Source of the DNA: Patescibacteria group bacterium
GTDB taxonomy: Bacteria > Patescibacteria > ABY1 > UBA10025 > JAHIVO01
Reading direction: 5' to 3'
DNA length: 64,000 nt
Assembly (NCBI GenBank): GCA_028718605.1
Contig: JAQULM010000001.1
Location: forward strand, 532,785 to 596,784
In this document: positions 24,818 through 34,269 of the stretch, piece by piece
Layout of the letters: each line of letters opens with the position of its first letter
Numbering within the stretch: the first letter of the stretch is position 1
Translations under genes and position numbers: made by a program
Notes under the pieces: model-generated
What the model was told of the DNA's origin: nothing
Database searches by the model: none
Seen by the model: the letters and a program-made list of their open reading frames with translations, nothing else

Positions 24818-26815
24818 CTATTTTATTACAAGGCCGATGATAAGTAACGCAACAATATTGAGAATCTTGATCATGGGATTAATCGCCGGGCCCGCGGTAT
24901 CTTTGTACGGATCGCCGACCGTATCGCCGGTCACCGCTGCCTGGTGTGCAATTGATCCCTTGCCGCCGTATTCACCCGACTCGATATATTTCTTCGCATT
25001 ATCCCACGCAGCGCCGCCGGTTGTCATGGAAATAGCTACGAAAATGCCGGTCACGATGCTGCCGACGAGCAACCCCGAGAGCGCTGCCGGGCCCATGAGC
25101 CACCCGACGAGAAACGGAACAACGACCGGAATGAGCGCCGGCAGTATCATCTGCTTGATCGCGCCCTTGGTGACGATATCAACGGCGCGGGCATAGTCCG
25201 GCTTCGCGGTTCCTTCCATAATGCCCTTGATCTCTTTGAACTGGCGCCGGACCTCATGCACGACGTTACCCGCCACCTTGCCGACGGCCTGCATCGCCTG
25301 TGCGCCGAAGAAATACGGCAGCAGCCCGCCGATAAAGAGCCCCACGAGAACTTTCGGATCATCGAGGACGAATGACGTGGCGATGCCGCGATCAGCCAAT
25401 TCCTGCGTGTATGAAGCGAATAAAACCAGCGCTGCGAGGCCTGCTGAACCGATCGCATACCCTTTCGTAACGGCCTTCGTCGTATTCCCGACGGCATCCA
25501 GCGGATCGGTTACCGTGCGGACATCCTCGGGCATCCCCGCCATTTCTGCGATACCGCCCGCATTATCAGTTATCGGGCCATATGCATCAATAGTGACAAT
25601 AATCCCGGCGAGCGAGAGCATGCTCATAACCGCAATAGCAACCCCGTATATGTCAGCGAACGCATATGCCACTAAAATCCCGCCTGAAATCACAAGGATT
25701 GGAAGCGCGGTGGACTTCATGCTGACGGCAAGCCCTGTAATAATGTTCGTGCCATGCCCCGTAACTGAACTCTTGGCAACTGAGCGGACGGGATTATACT
25801 TCGTCGATGTATAGTATTCGGTGATAATAACAAGGAGTGCCGTGACGACGAGGCCAACGAGCGCTGCGAGGTAAATGCTCATCTCGTCATACTGGCCATT
25901 GCCGGCCATAAGCCATTTGGTGATCGGGTAAAACCCTACGGCTGACAAAACACCAGCAACGATCAAACCGCGGTACAGGGCACCCATGATATTTTGTTTC
26001 TTGCCGAGGCGGATAAAGAGCACGCCGATAATCGAACTTACAATAGAGAGGCCGCCAATAACGAGCGGGAAAAAAAGCGCATTGCCAAACCCGACAAACG
26101 TCAGCGATCCGAGCAGCATCGTCGCGACTGCTGTGACTGCGTACGTCTCAAAAAGGTCGGCAGCCATACCGGCACAATCACCGACGTTATCACCGACGTT
26201 ATCAGCGATAACGGCAGGGTTTCGCGGGTCGTCTTCCGGAATTCCCGCCTCAACCTTGCCGACAAGGTCTGCGCCGACATCAGCCGCCTTCGTATAGATA
26301 CCGCCGCCTAATCGGGCGAATATTGATATCAAACTTCCGCCAAAGCCCAGGCCGATCAGTGCTTCGATGTCCTTCGTTATCGCATAAAAACCGGCAACTC
26401 CCAGCAAGCCGAGGCCGACAACGAGGAGGCCGGTAATCGCACCGCCCTTTGCCGACACGTCGAGGGCTTTCGCAAGCCCGCTCCGCGCCGCCTCAGCGGT
26501 GCGCACATTTGCCCGCACTGAAACATTCATGCCGATATACCCGGCCAAGGCCGAGAGTACCGCACCGACGAGAAAACCGAGTGCGGTGGTCATGCCGAGA
26601 AAAACCCAGAGTGCCACGCCAATAACGATTGCGATAACGCCGACAGTTTTGTACTGGCGGTTCAGGTACGCACGGGCGCCTTCCTGGATCGCTCGTGCGA
26701 TAGACTGCATTTTTTCGTTGCCTGTGGGAAGCTTCACGATCCACCGGATGAGGAGCGCGCCGTAAATAATCGCAAGCACAGCTGCCCCAAGTGCGATAAT
26801 GAGGGGTGTTTCCAT
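24818..26815 (-). CDS. hppA: Membrane-bound H+-translocating pyrophosphatase
   Basis: A 665-residue, about 16-TM pump that couples PPi hydrolysis to ion transport. The substrate motifs DVGADLVGKVE (about 181-191), DNVGDNVGD and the C-terminal DTVGDPYKDTAGPA are intact. The residue set GNTTKA (about 440) carries the Lys that marks K+-independent enzymes; K+-dependent ones have GNTTAA. Proton pumping is therefore likely. Such a pump can energise the membrane from biosynthetic PPi, useful for a cell with little respiratory machinery. It heads the operon containing the lipid genes. Confidence 0.96.
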   Translation of the reverse strand: METPLIIALGAAVLAIIYGALLIRWIVKLPTGNEKMQSIARAIQEGARAYLNRQYKTVGVIAIVIGVALWVFLGMTTALGFLVGAVLSALAGYIGMNVSVRANVRTAEAARSGLAKALDVSAKGGAITGLLVVGLGLLGVAGFYAITKDIEALIGLGFGGSLISIFARLGGGIYTKAADVGADLVGKVEAGIPEDDPRNPAVIADNVGDNVGDCAGMAADLFETYAVTAVATMLLGSLTFVGFGNALFFPLVIGGLSIVSSIIGVLFIRLGKKQNIMGALYRGLIVAGVLSAVGFYPITKWLMAGNGQYDEMSIYLAALVGLVVTALLVIITEYYTSTKYNPVRSVAKSSVTGHGTNIITGLAVSMKSTALPILVISGGILVAYAFADIYGVAIAVMSMLSLAGIIVTIDAYGPITDNAGGIAEMAGMPEDVRTVTDPLDAVGNTTKAVTKGYAIGSAGLAALVLFASYTQELADRGIATSFVLDDPKVLVGLFIGGLLPYFFGAQAMQAVGKVAGNVVHEVRRQFKEIKGIMEGTAKPDYARAVDIVTKGAIKQMILPALIPVVVPFLVGWLMGPAALSGLLVGSIVTGIFVAISMTTGGAAWDNAKKYIESGEYGGKGSIAHQAAVTGDTVGDPYKDTAGPAINPMIKILNIVALLIIGLVIK

Positions 26816-26886
26816 ACGATTCGTCCTTTGATATTCGTAGATTAAAATTTAAAAGCTCAACGCGGGAATACCGCGTATATGCAAAA

Positions 26887-28281
26887 TTATTGCGTGGGGG
26901 TCTCGGTCTTTTCGTCTGCTGGCGCAGCGGGCGTTTCAGGCTCAGGTTGCGGAATAACCGGCTGCGCTGCCTCCGTGCTTGGAGTACCGGCAACGGTTGC
27001 TTCTGCCTGAGCTTGTGCCTGAGGCGCAGGAGCAGCTTCTCCAGCTTCCGTCTGCGGTACGGCGCCTGCTGCATCTTTCTTGGGCATGGTATCTGATACA
27101 ATATCAATTTTCCACCCCGATAACTTCGCGGAGAGCCGAACGTTCTGGCCGGCCTTGCCGATCGCGAGGGACAGCTGATCTTCCTTCACCTCAACAATCG
27201 CTGTTTTCTCGTCCTGGTTCAACTTCACCCCCAAAACTTTTGCTGGCGACAGGGAATTGGTGATGAACCGGACTGGATCGTCATCCCATTCAATAATATC
27301 GATTTTTTCTCCCCCAACTTCCGATATGATCGTCTGGACCCGCGAACCGCGCTGGCCGACGCATGAGCCGACCGGATCAATGTTTCGCTGTGTTGTCGCA
27401 ACGGCAATCTTAGTGCGTGATCCCGCCTCGCGGGCGATTGCTTTAATAACGACCGAACCATTGCCGATTTCGGGCACTTCGACGCTGAACAGCTTCGCAA
27501 CCATCTCCGGATGCGACCGGGATAAAATAATTTCCGGCCCTTTCGATGTTTGCGAAACGCCGACTACATAGTACTTGAGCCGCTGCCCCGGCGTGTATCG
27601 CTCGTGCGGTATCTGTTCCGGCGGCGGCAGAAGTGCCGTTGTCTGCCCAAGGTCAATCAAGACCATGCGGCCCTCAACGCGCTGGACAGTCCCATTGATA
27701 ATTTCATGTTCGCGCTCCTTGAACTCCTTAAATATTTTCTCGCGCTCCGCTTCACGCAACCGCTGGATGATTACCTGCTTCGCAGTCTGCGCTGCCATCC
27801 GGCCATATGCTGCAGGCGGAAAGAGCTCGGTTTTGATGACATCGCCTTCCGCGGCGCCTTTCTTGACGGCCTGCGCTTCTGTCACGGTAATTTCCGTCTT
27901 TGGGTTAAAACGCTCGATCTTCTCGTCATCGCTCTCCGCGATGTTCTCTGCTTTCTGCCCAGTCGCTTCGGGAGCAGTTTGCGGCGCATCTGCTGTGCCC
28001 GTCGTTGCCGCATCCGCTTCTTCCTGAAGGCGTTTCTCCTCGCGTAATTTCTCGGTGAGAGCGGCCTTTTCGTCTGATACCACTGTTTTAACATCAAAAA
28101 CACGGGAACCACCGGTAACCATATCGAATTCAACCTTGATGTTCTGGTTCTTCTCCCCGAAATCCTTGCGGTACGCGACGGCGAGCGCCGCCTCAATCGT
28201 CTCGATGACGGATTCGAGGGTGATATTTTTCTCCTCACAAATCTGCTTCGCTGCTTGTAAAATCTCATTCTCTCGTGCCAT
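26887..28281 (-). CDS. nusA: Transcription factor NusA with extended low-complexity segments
   Basis: About 464 residues, starting at the ATG of MARENEIL (a GTG 12 nt upstream is an alternative). Order: N-terminal RNAP-binding domain (about 1-165), S1 domain (IINGTVQRVEGRMVLIDLG, about 191), KH1 and KH2 (GQRGSRVQTII; GKAGQNVRLSAKLSGW). Two features are odd. The N-terminal domain carries an inserted Glu/Ala/Thr-rich stretch (about 77-117), and the protein ends in a 70-residue Ala/Pro/Glu tail instead of ordered acidic repeats. It modulates pausing, termination and antitermination. Confidence 0.95.
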   Translation of the reverse strand: MARENEILQAAKQICEEKNITLESVIETIEAALAVAYRKDFGEKNQNIKVEFDMVTGGSRVFDVKTVVSDEKAALTEKLREEKRLQEEADAATTGTADAPQTAPEATGQKAENIAESDDEKIERFNPKTEITVTEAQAVKKGAAEGDVIKTELFPPAAYGRMAAQTAKQVIIQRLREAEREKIFKEFKEREHEIINGTVQRVEGRMVLIDLGQTTALLPPPEQIPHERYTPGQRLKYYVVGVSQTSKGPEIILSRSHPEMVAKLFSVEVPEIGNGSVVIKAIAREAGSRTKIAVATTQRNIDPVGSCVGQRGSRVQTIISEVGGEKIDIIEWDDDPVRFITNSLSPAKVLGVKLNQDEKTAIVEVKEDQLSLAIGKAGQNVRLSAKLSGWKIDIVSDTMPKKDAAGAVPQTEAGEAAPAPQAQAQAEATVAGTPSTEAAQPVIPQPEPETPAAPADEKTETPTQ

Positions 28282-28381
28282 ATGCGTGGTCACTATTCAT
28301 TATCAACTGATTAAAAAAAGCCAGTATACAAATACACTAGCTTACCTGCAGTATAGAATACCCGATTAAAAATGGCAAGGC

Positions 28382-28747
28382 CTACTCGAGGCTCACATTC
28401 TTCAGGTGCCGTACTGCGTCCCCATCAGCACGACGCTCAATGGCGATGACATCGACTCGAACAGCCCCTTGATACCGATGCTGCCGCAGATACGCAGCGA
28501 TGACGCGCTCGAGCGCCCGCTTCTTGCGCTCTCCGATAGATTCTTCGGGTGTCCCGAATTTTTTCGACACCCTTACTTTAACTTCCACAAATACAACACA
28601 TGGCTCATCAGTATCAAACGCGATAATGTCTGCTTCACCGGCGCGGGCAGACCAGTTTCGTGCGATAACCCAGTACCCCCGGTCCTGAAGGTAGCCAACA
28701 GCATACTCCTCGCCCCATTTTCCGATTCGTTTCCGATGCACGTGCAT
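28382..28747 (-). CDS. YraN/UPF0102-family nuclease-fold protein
   Basis: About 121 residues, starting at MHVHRKRIG (a TTG 18 nt upstream is an alternative). It has the compact restriction-endonuclease-like fold of UPF0102: GKWGEEYA (about 9-16), then GEADIIAFD and VFVEVKVR, which supply the D...ExK acidic/lysine set. The family is often found near rnhB and ribosomal genes, as here (rnhB 0.7 kb upstream). Its role is unsettled; Holliday-junction or branched-DNA handling has been proposed for relatives. Confidence 0.86.
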   Translation of the reverse strand: MHVHRKRIGKWGEEYAVGYLQDRGYWVIARNWSARAGEADIIAFDTDEPCVVFVEVKVRVSKKFGTPEESIGERKKRALERVIAAYLRQHRYQGAVRVDVIAIERRADGDAVRHLKNVSLE

Positions 28748-28824
28748 AAGCGGACGAATGATCAATAAAAATTCCCAACAACGGCTCTACGCCGGGGGAA
28801 GGTTGCGCGTTGACTGCGTAACGG

Positions 28825-29391
28825 CTATGCACGCTCAAATACCAGCGCGTAGTGGTAGGGACTTGCTTCGGATTCGTGCACGAGCTGCAGCCCTGCAGCC
28901 CGTGCGGTTTGGACGACGGTTGCTGACGGGACACAGTGTTCCTGCTTATGGCTAAACTTCCCGCCGCCGGGCTTCCAGTCAACAACGGCGATGCGGCCGT
29001 GTCTATCCAGAATGCGCAGTGCTTCGCGAAACACGTCTCCGTGCTTTGTTGTTTGTGAAAGAAGCTGAACGAGCAAAACAACGTCGACGGATCCTGCAGG
29101 AATACGGCGAATCGCGCGGTACACTTCGACGTTCGCCCATACCGTCTTGATGTTACTCATCCCATACATCCGCGCTTTGCTCTCAAGTGCAGAGAGCGCG
29201 TGTTTTAACACGTCAACCCCATAGACAACCCCATCATCACCGACGATCCGCGCTGCGTCGAGGACGAAATACCCCGCGCCGCACCCAAAATCAGCAACGG
29301 CCATGCCGTATGAAACGCCAACTCGCTTCAGGATATCCCAGGGATTCAAGAATTCATGCCCCGCATGTTGTGTCTTTTTGGGAGTCTTCAT
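28825..29391 (-). CDS. Class I SAM-dependent methyltransferase (Ubi/Men type)
   Basis: A 188-residue Rossmann-fold methyltransferase. Motif I VADFGCGAGYFVL (about 34-46), an acidic ribose contact VYGVDV (about 59-64) and post-motif VDVVLLVQLLSQT are present. It has no added substrate domain. The substrate is unknown. The start is fixed by the ATG at 29391, which follows a short gap from rnhB. Confidence 0.8.
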   Translation of the reverse strand: MKTPKKTQHAGHEFLNPWDILKRVGVSYGMAVADFGCGAGYFVLDAARIVGDDGVVYGVDVLKHALSALESKARMYGMSNIKTVWANVEVYRAIRRIPAGSVDVVLLVQLLSQTTKHGDVFREALRILDRHGRIAVVDWKPGGGKFSHKQEHCVPSATVVQTARAAGLQLVHESEASPYHYALVFERA

Positions 29392-29471
29392 ACGTACTCA
29401 GTATAGCACAACAAAACCCCTATCGCATCTTATGCGGGGCGTGCTTTGACACGGAACGGAAACCCAATTAT

Positions 29472-30113
29472 CTACCGACAAACCGCACGGCGACTCTCAA
29501 TACACAACCTGATCGGTGCATACGAAGTGCGGTGCTCACGGCATACGCCGTGCCTCTCAATGCTCCGCCGATGCTGCGCGGTGCCATACCCTTTATTCCG
29601 GTCAAATTGGTACTGGGGATATCGCGTGTGTAACGCATCCATGAGGCGGTCACGGGAAACTTTCGCAATGATTGACGCCGCAGCAATACAAAGCTCCTTC
29701 GCGTCTCCCCGAATAATAGCGTGTGTCGGCGTGCTACCGCATTGGATGCGGAATGCGTCGACGAGCGCCGCGTCGGGCCTCACGGTAAGTTTCAAAATGC
29801 TCCCGCGGAGCGCAGCCATGTTCGCATACTGAATGCCCCGCCGATCAATAACGATTCGGCTGATGACAACAACAGAATATGAAACTGCCACGGAGACGAT
29901 CTCCTCGTATAATTCTGTACGCCTCCGGGGCGTCAGCATTTTTGAATCTCGGATTCCCCGGACCATACACCGTCGGGGCAGGATGACGGCAGCGGCTACG
30001 ATTGGGCCTGCCCATGCGCCGCGTCCTGCCTCGTCCGTCCCGGCAACCCATCGGCTACCTCGGGCACGGAGCTGCAGTTCTGCTTTCCGCTGTGGCCGTA
30101 CGTTCTTATTCAT
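29472..30113 (-). CDS. rnhB: Ribonuclease HII
   Basis: A 213-residue enzyme that nicks RNA in RNA:DNA hybrids, including single ribonucleotides in DNA. The catalytic motif GTDEAGRGAWAGP (about 25-37) and AAASIIAKVSRD (about 143-154) are complete. A TATACT -10 lies about 20 nt upstream of its ATG, just past the terminator of the upstream RNA gene, so it has its own promoter. Confidence 0.95.
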   Translation of the reverse strand: MNKNVRPQRKAELQLRARGSRWVAGTDEAGRGAWAGPIVAAAVILPRRCMVRGIRDSKMLTPRRRTELYEEIVSVAVSYSVVVISRIVIDRRGIQYANMAALRGSILKLTVRPDAALVDAFRIQCGSTPTHAIIRGDAKELCIAAASIIAKVSRDRLMDALHTRYPQYQFDRNKGYGTAQHRRSIERHGVCREHRTSYAPIRLCIESRRAVCR

Positions 30114-30150
30114 ACATTGCTTTCAGTATATACGAAATGCCCAAATAACT

Positions 30151-30174
30151 AAAAAGGGGCGGTATGACCGCCCC
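30151..30174 (-). terminator. Rho-independent terminator of the structured RNA
   Basis: GGGGCGGT-CAT-ACCGCCCC helix followed on the minus strand by TTTTT. It separates the RNA gene from rnhB. Confidence 0.85.
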
Positions 30175-30513
30175 CTTAGTATAATTACTTTTTGAGCGTC
30201 AACCGCCCCGCGGCTATTTTCCTACAGAGCGTCCGCCCTTGCGGGCAGGCACTATGATCTAATGGAGCATAGCCGTTTGGCTTTTTGCGTTGGCTCTCAA
30301 AAAGCAATTTTCCTTCACCACCTCGTGGTTAAACTCTCGTTCTCATTGCTGAGCGCAAAAGGATAACCTTTTTGTTTTTTTTTGGAAAAACTTTTCCGAA
30401 CCTGCCAACAACAGGTTCTCTGGCAGTGAAGAAAGGTTGCTTCCGATATTTCTAGTATTCGAAACAACCTTCCGGCACCGCCACACTGTGCATAACTTGT
30501 TAAAATTCATTCT
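30151..30513 (-). ncRNA. Free-standing structured RNA of unassigned family
   Basis: A transcription unit of about 360 nt with no ORF of note, bounded by a consensus promoter (30520-30548) and a strong terminator (30151-30174). On the minus strand it can form: GGCGGTG/CACTGCC enclosing AGGTTG/CAACCT; a perfect 7-bp hairpin GAACCTG/CAGGTTC; GGAAAA/TTTTCC; AAAAGG/CCTTTT; ACCAC/GTGGT; AGCC/GGCT; GCCC-GCAA-GGGC; and a long-range 12-bp helix TTGCTTTTTGAG with CTCAAAAAGTAA near the 3' end. Key sequences of tmRNA, RNase P RNA, SRP RNA and 6S RNA were looked for and not found. Function unknown. Confidence 0.65.
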
Positions 30514-30519
30514 GAAAAC

Positions 30520-30548
30520 AGTATAGCATGGTTTTTCATAAATGTCAA
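30520..30548 (-). promoter_or_regulatory. Consensus sigma-70-type promoter of the structured RNA
   Basis: On the minus strand: TTGACA (30543-30548), 17-nt spacer, TATACT (30520-30525). This is one of the strongest promoters in the window, with transcription expected from about 30513. Confidence 0.85.
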
Positions 30549-30636
30549 TAGTCTTTTTCGGCTAATGTTCAACAAAATTCAAAAATTCAAAAAGATACCT
30601 GTTTTAACACACCAATGGGTTTTCCACAGCCAATAG

Positions 30637-31212
30637 TTAGACTTTTTCTATCCGCTTTTTTACGAATTCATACACTTGCTGGAATTCCTCCTCCGGACTC
30701 ATGCGGGTTGCGTTCAAATAGAGATCGTAGTGTTGCGGATCGAAAATATCGATGTGGTAATACTTCTGGTACCGAATTTTATCGCTTATAAGGCGTGCCT
30801 TCACGCTTCGAAGTACGTCCTCATAGCTTTTAAGGTTCTGGGCTTCATTGCGTTCGTGAGCTACGCCATCGTGAGTCTGGAGCGCACTCCAGATGCGGCG
30901 GGCTCCTTCTTCGTCACTCACGTCAAGAAAAATTTTCAATGAATGCCGGATAAAATGAAACGCCGTGCGCCCTTCAATAACAAAATTATCTTCTGCCCTG
31001 CCGAGCTCTTCAACCTTTGTATCGAATTCACGGTCACACTGACCATGATTCTCGCCCCAACGGAGGAATTCAATTAACGTCATTCCCCGTTGGCGTGCTG
31101 CATCTCGAAACATACCGCCGACATAGTACCGCTTATACCCCAACACGGCCGCGAGTCTTTTCGCGACCGTGCTTTTTCCAGAACCAGGTTTTCCGCTCAA
31201 GCTAACGATCAT
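30637..31212 (-). CDS. Archaeal-type cytidylate kinase-like P-loop kinase
   Basis: About 191 residues, starting at the ATG of MIVSLSGKPGSGKST, which overlaps the end of pnp by 11 nt; longer in-frame starts run back into pnp. P-loop GKPGSGKST (about 7-15), an R-rich LID (DEEGARRIW) and a long C-terminal helix match the short cytidylate kinase type common in archaea and in CPR genomes. It would convert CMP to CDP. CMP is a product of RNA decay, so pairing with pnp makes sense as nucleotide recycling. Confidence 0.8.
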   Translation of the reverse strand: MIVSLSGKPGSGKSTVAKRLAAVLGYKRYYVGGMFRDAARQRGMTLIEFLRWGENHGQCDREFDTKVEELGRAEDNFVIEGRTAFHFIRHSLKIFLDVSDEEGARRIWSALQTHDGVAHERNEAQNLKSYEDVLRSVKARLISDKIRYQKYYHIDIFDPQHYDLYLNATRMSPEEEFQQVYEFVKKRIEKV

Positions 31213-33463
31213 GGTGGAAACGCCGTGGTGGGCGATTAAATCCGCCGCGTGATGAGCGCGAACCAGACCGCACCGGCCGCTCAACCCGTTCAACGCCTGC
31301 CGGTGGTTCTTTCAGAATTTTGTGTGAGAGTTCAATCCTGCCGCGCTCCTTGTCCACCCCGACAACTTTCACTTTCAGCTTATCGCCCGGTTTTACAAAA
31401 TCTGATACACGGTCAATGCGCTCGTAGGAAAACTGGGAAATATGGACCATGCCATCCTGGCCAGGGACGAGCTCGACGATTGCGCCAATCTCACTGCCGG
31501 TATTCCGGTCTGTCTGTATCTTCAGAACGGTTCCCTCGTACTCCTCGCCTTCTTTAATTTCATGGGTTAGGTTCTCGATCCACTTTTTCGCCTTGTCACC
31601 CATTTCAGCATTATGCGACGTGATCATTACGAGGCCGTCCTGCTCAATGTCAATCTTGGTGACATCGGCACCGCCGCACTCATCGATGATCTTGTTGATG
31701 GTTTCGCCGCCGCGGCCGATAACATCGCGAATTTTTTCAGGATCGATCCTGAGCATGGAAATCCGTGGGGCATACGGCGACAATTCAGCACGCGGGGCGG
31801 GGATTGTCTTCTCGATAACGTCGAGGATTTGCATACGCGCCTTTTGGGCAGCGCTGAATGCTTCTTTGGTTATCTCCAGTGTGATGCCGTGGAGTTTCGT
31901 GTCCATCTGGATGGCGGTAATGCCTGTCCGCGTACCGGCAACCTTGAAATCCATGTCGCCATTGTGGTCTTCGACCCCTTGGATATCAGTGAGAATCTTA
32001 AATGTCCCGAGATCGTTCTCGGCGGTAATCAGGCCGATGGCAATGCCCGCAACTGGTGCCTTGATCGGCACGCCGGCATCCATGAGCGCGAGCGTTGACC
32101 CGCAGCATGATGCCTGGGACGATGACCCATTGGACGAGAGTACTTCTGAAACAACGCGTACGGTGTAGGGGAATTCCTCGCGTGACGGCATAACAGCCTC
32201 AATCGCTTTTTCGACGAGAGCGCCGTGCCCGATTTCCCGCCGCCCTGGCGACCGTATCGGCTTTGCTTCGCCAGTCGAAAAGCCGGGGAAATTGTAGTGG
32301 TGCATGAACCGCTTCTTTCCTGTCTCCTCCATGGTATCGAGCAACTGCTCGTCGCCCGGCGAACCGAGCGTCACGACCGACAGAACCTGCGTCTCGCCGC
32401 GATTGAACAACCCAGAACCATGCGTCCGCGGTAATACGGCAACTTCACTCGCGAGCGGACGGATTTCATCGAGCGCGCGGCCGTCAACACGTTTTTCCGC
32501 TTCGAGCACCAGCCGCCGCGCTTCATCCTCATACAACCCGCTGACCAGCGAAACGCCGTGTGCACGGAGCTCTTTCGACACTTCATTATCGGCTTTCAGC
32601 ACTTCCTCGAGCTCATCAGTAAGCTTCAGGAGCGCCTGCTTCTGCTCCTTTTTTACCATTATGCTGAAGAGTTGCTGTATCCTACTCGCGCAGAAGTCCT
32701 TCACTTTTTTCTCAACGCTTGCGCGCTTTGCTTTCTCGTCATCATCAAGCTCGCCGATCTCAATCATTTCTTTCGCTTTCCCGACCTTCTCCTGTATTTC
32801 CCGTATCGTGCGGACTAACGGCTTGATGTGCTTGTGGCCGAATTCGATCGCGTCGAGCACGACCTGCTCGGAAACCTGCTGGCCACCCGCCTCAATCATT
32901 AAAATTTTCTCTTCGTCAGCTGCAACAACCAGATCGAGCACGCTTTTCTCGCGCGCAGTATACGTCGGGTTCAGCACCCACTCACCGTTGATTTGCCCTA
33001 CCCGAACGCCCGCGATCGGCCCGTGCCAAGGGATGCTCGAAATCGAGAGGGCGCAGGACGCCGCGATCAGGGACAGTACGTCAGGATCATTCTCCTGGTC
33101 AACCGAGAGTACTGTGATAACGACCTGAATATCATTGCGGAGCGAATCGTCAAACAGCGGCCGGATCGACCGGTCGACCAGCCGGGATGTCAGAATCGCA
33201 TCATCAGACGGCCGTCCTTCCCGTTTAATGAACCGGGACCCTTTGATTTTACCGGCGGCGTACAACCGCTCCTCATAATCAACCATGAGGGGGAAAAAAT
33301 CGATTCCCTCCCGAATTGTCTCACTCTTCACTGCAGTGGCAAGCACCATCGTGCCGCCGTACTTCACCGTACAGGCGCCATCTGCCTGGCCAGCGAGCCG
33401 ACCGAGCTCGAATTCCAGCTTGCCGCCGTTGAGCTCTGTCTCAAAACGCTCTACCGATGCCAT
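31202..33463 (-). CDS. pnp: Polyribonucleotide nucleotidyltransferase (PNPase)
   Basis: A 753-residue protein with two RNase PH domains separated by an alpha-helical domain, then KH (IDPEKIRDVIGRGGETI, about 555) and S1 (GEEYEGTVLKIQ, about 622) domains and a short Arg/Ser/Gly-rich tail. Catalytic-core motifs FNRGETQ and SNGSSSQASCCGS are present. It degrades RNA 3' to 5' using phosphate. The gene group rpsO-NYN nuclease-pnp-kinase concerns RNA turnover and nucleotide recycling. Confidence 0.97.
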   Translation of the reverse strand: MASVERFETELNGGKLEFELGRLAGQADGACTVKYGGTMVLATAVKSETIREGIDFFPLMVDYEERLYAAGKIKGSRFIKREGRPSDDAILTSRLVDRSIRPLFDDSLRNDIQVVITVLSVDQENDPDVLSLIAASCALSISSIPWHGPIAGVRVGQINGEWVLNPTYTAREKSVLDLVVAADEEKILMIEAGGQQVSEQVVLDAIEFGHKHIKPLVRTIREIQEKVGKAKEMIEIGELDDDEKAKRASVEKKVKDFCASRIQQLFSIMVKKEQKQALLKLTDELEEVLKADNEVSKELRAHGVSLVSGLYEDEARRLVLEAEKRVDGRALDEIRPLASEVAVLPRTHGSGLFNRGETQVLSVVTLGSPGDEQLLDTMEETGKKRFMHHYNFPGFSTGEAKPIRSPGRREIGHGALVEKAIEAVMPSREEFPYTVRVVSEVLSSNGSSSQASCCGSTLALMDAGVPIKAPVAGIAIGLITAENDLGTFKILTDIQGVEDHNGDMDFKVAGTRTGITAIQMDTKLHGITLEITKEAFSAAQKARMQILDVIEKTIPAPRAELSPYAPRISMLRIDPEKIRDVIGRGGETINKIIDECGGADVTKIDIEQDGLVMITSHNAEMGDKAKKWIENLTHEIKEGEEYEGTVLKIQTDRNTGSEIGAIVELVPGQDGMVHISQFSYERIDRVSDFVKPGDKLKVKVVGVDKERGRIELSHKILKEPPAGVERVERPVRSGSRSSRGGFNRPPRRFHHDR

Positions 33464-33735
33464 ATGTTGTGCTTCCTTGTCTGTTCCTTCGGAAAGTGCG
33501 CGCAGTGAGACGCGAACCGATATCGGGAGGATGCCACTTCATAAACTTATATCCTGAGCGGAGCGAAGGATCTCAGAGCCCACCGAAGGATCCCGAAAAA
33601 ACGCGATCCATTCAGGGTAAAAGTCTACGAACCTGACAACCTATCCCAGTCGCGGCATTCCATGCGGCGCCCATCGATGGGGAACATTACGTATTAATTG
33701 TATAAACTGCCAAAGAACAGTATCTGCAAATGGAG
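33464..33735 (-). other. Spacer between NYN gene and pnp with small palindromic repeat
   Basis: No gene seen. 33554-33579 holds CCTGAGCGGAGCGAAGGATCTCAG, whose ends pair as CTGAG/CTCAG (written here as flanks of the sequence CGGAGCGAAGGAT). A second GAAGGATC-type half copy follows at about 33584. Wording of this type is a small interspersed palindrome in many bacterial genomes. The pnp leader lies in this segment. Confidence 0.4.
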
Positions 33736-34269
33736 CTAACGCGCTGACTGCCGCGTACGATCCGTAAATCTTCTCGCGATAAGGTATTTCCGCCGGTTGC
33801 CGCTCAGGTCGATAAACCGGTCAGCCTGGTGCACAAGCTGCGATGACGCAGACTCGGCAAAAGCGACGATCTCGACAAATTGGCCATGGTTCTTCAAGTA
33901 CTCCACGAGCGGGATAAAATCGCCATCACCGGTAACGAGAACGATGGAATCAACTTTCGGGGACAGGCGAATCGCATCCATCGCGATGCCGATATCCCAG
34001 TCGCCTTTTTTATTGCCGCCAAAAAATACCTGCAGATCCTTGGTCTTTACCTCGAACCCCTGCTTGTCGAGCGCTTCGAAAAACTTCTGCTCGTCGGGGT
34101 TCTGGGCCTTGATCACATACGCCATCGCACGGATGAGCTGCCGGTTGTCGAGTGCTGCTTTTAAAACTTCCCCAAAATTCACCTTTGCTCCGTACAGGTT
34201 CTTCGCGGAGTAGTAAAGGTTTTGGACGTCGACGAATATGCCGACGCGCTGGTTCTTCAAACTGTCCAT
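33736..34269 (-). CDS. NYN-domain (LabA/DUF88) ribonuclease-like protein
   Basis: A 177-residue PIN-like NYN domain with its acidic site: GIFVDVQNLYY (about 10-20), GDWDIGIAMDAI (about 89-100) and VTGDGDF (about 113-119). These Asp residues bind metal in RNA-cleaving relatives. Its start overlaps the rpsO stop (TAATG), so the two are translationally coupled. Placement between rpsO and pnp argues for a role in RNA processing or decay. Confidence 0.86.
   Translation of the reverse strand: MDSLKNQRVGIFVDVQNLYYSAKNLYGAKVNFGEVLKAALDNRQLIRAMAYVIKAQNPDEQKFFEALDKQGFEVKTKDLQVFFGGNKKGDWDIGIAMDAIRLSPKVDSIVLVTGDGDFIPLVEYLKNHGQFVEIVAFAESASSQLVHQADRFIDLSGNRRKYLIARRFTDRTRQSAR

Noticed and set aside
30151..30513. 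tmRNA, RNase P RNA, SRP RNA or 6S RNA for the structured RNA gene
   Set aside because: No tRNA-like 3' end or tag frame, no conserved P4 sequence, no SRP tetraloop domain, and the helix order does not fit the 6S long hairpin.
33554..33600. Member of the tRNA-element family between the NYN gene and pnp
   Set aside because: Short palindrome of a common interspersed type; no tRNA nearby and no core match.
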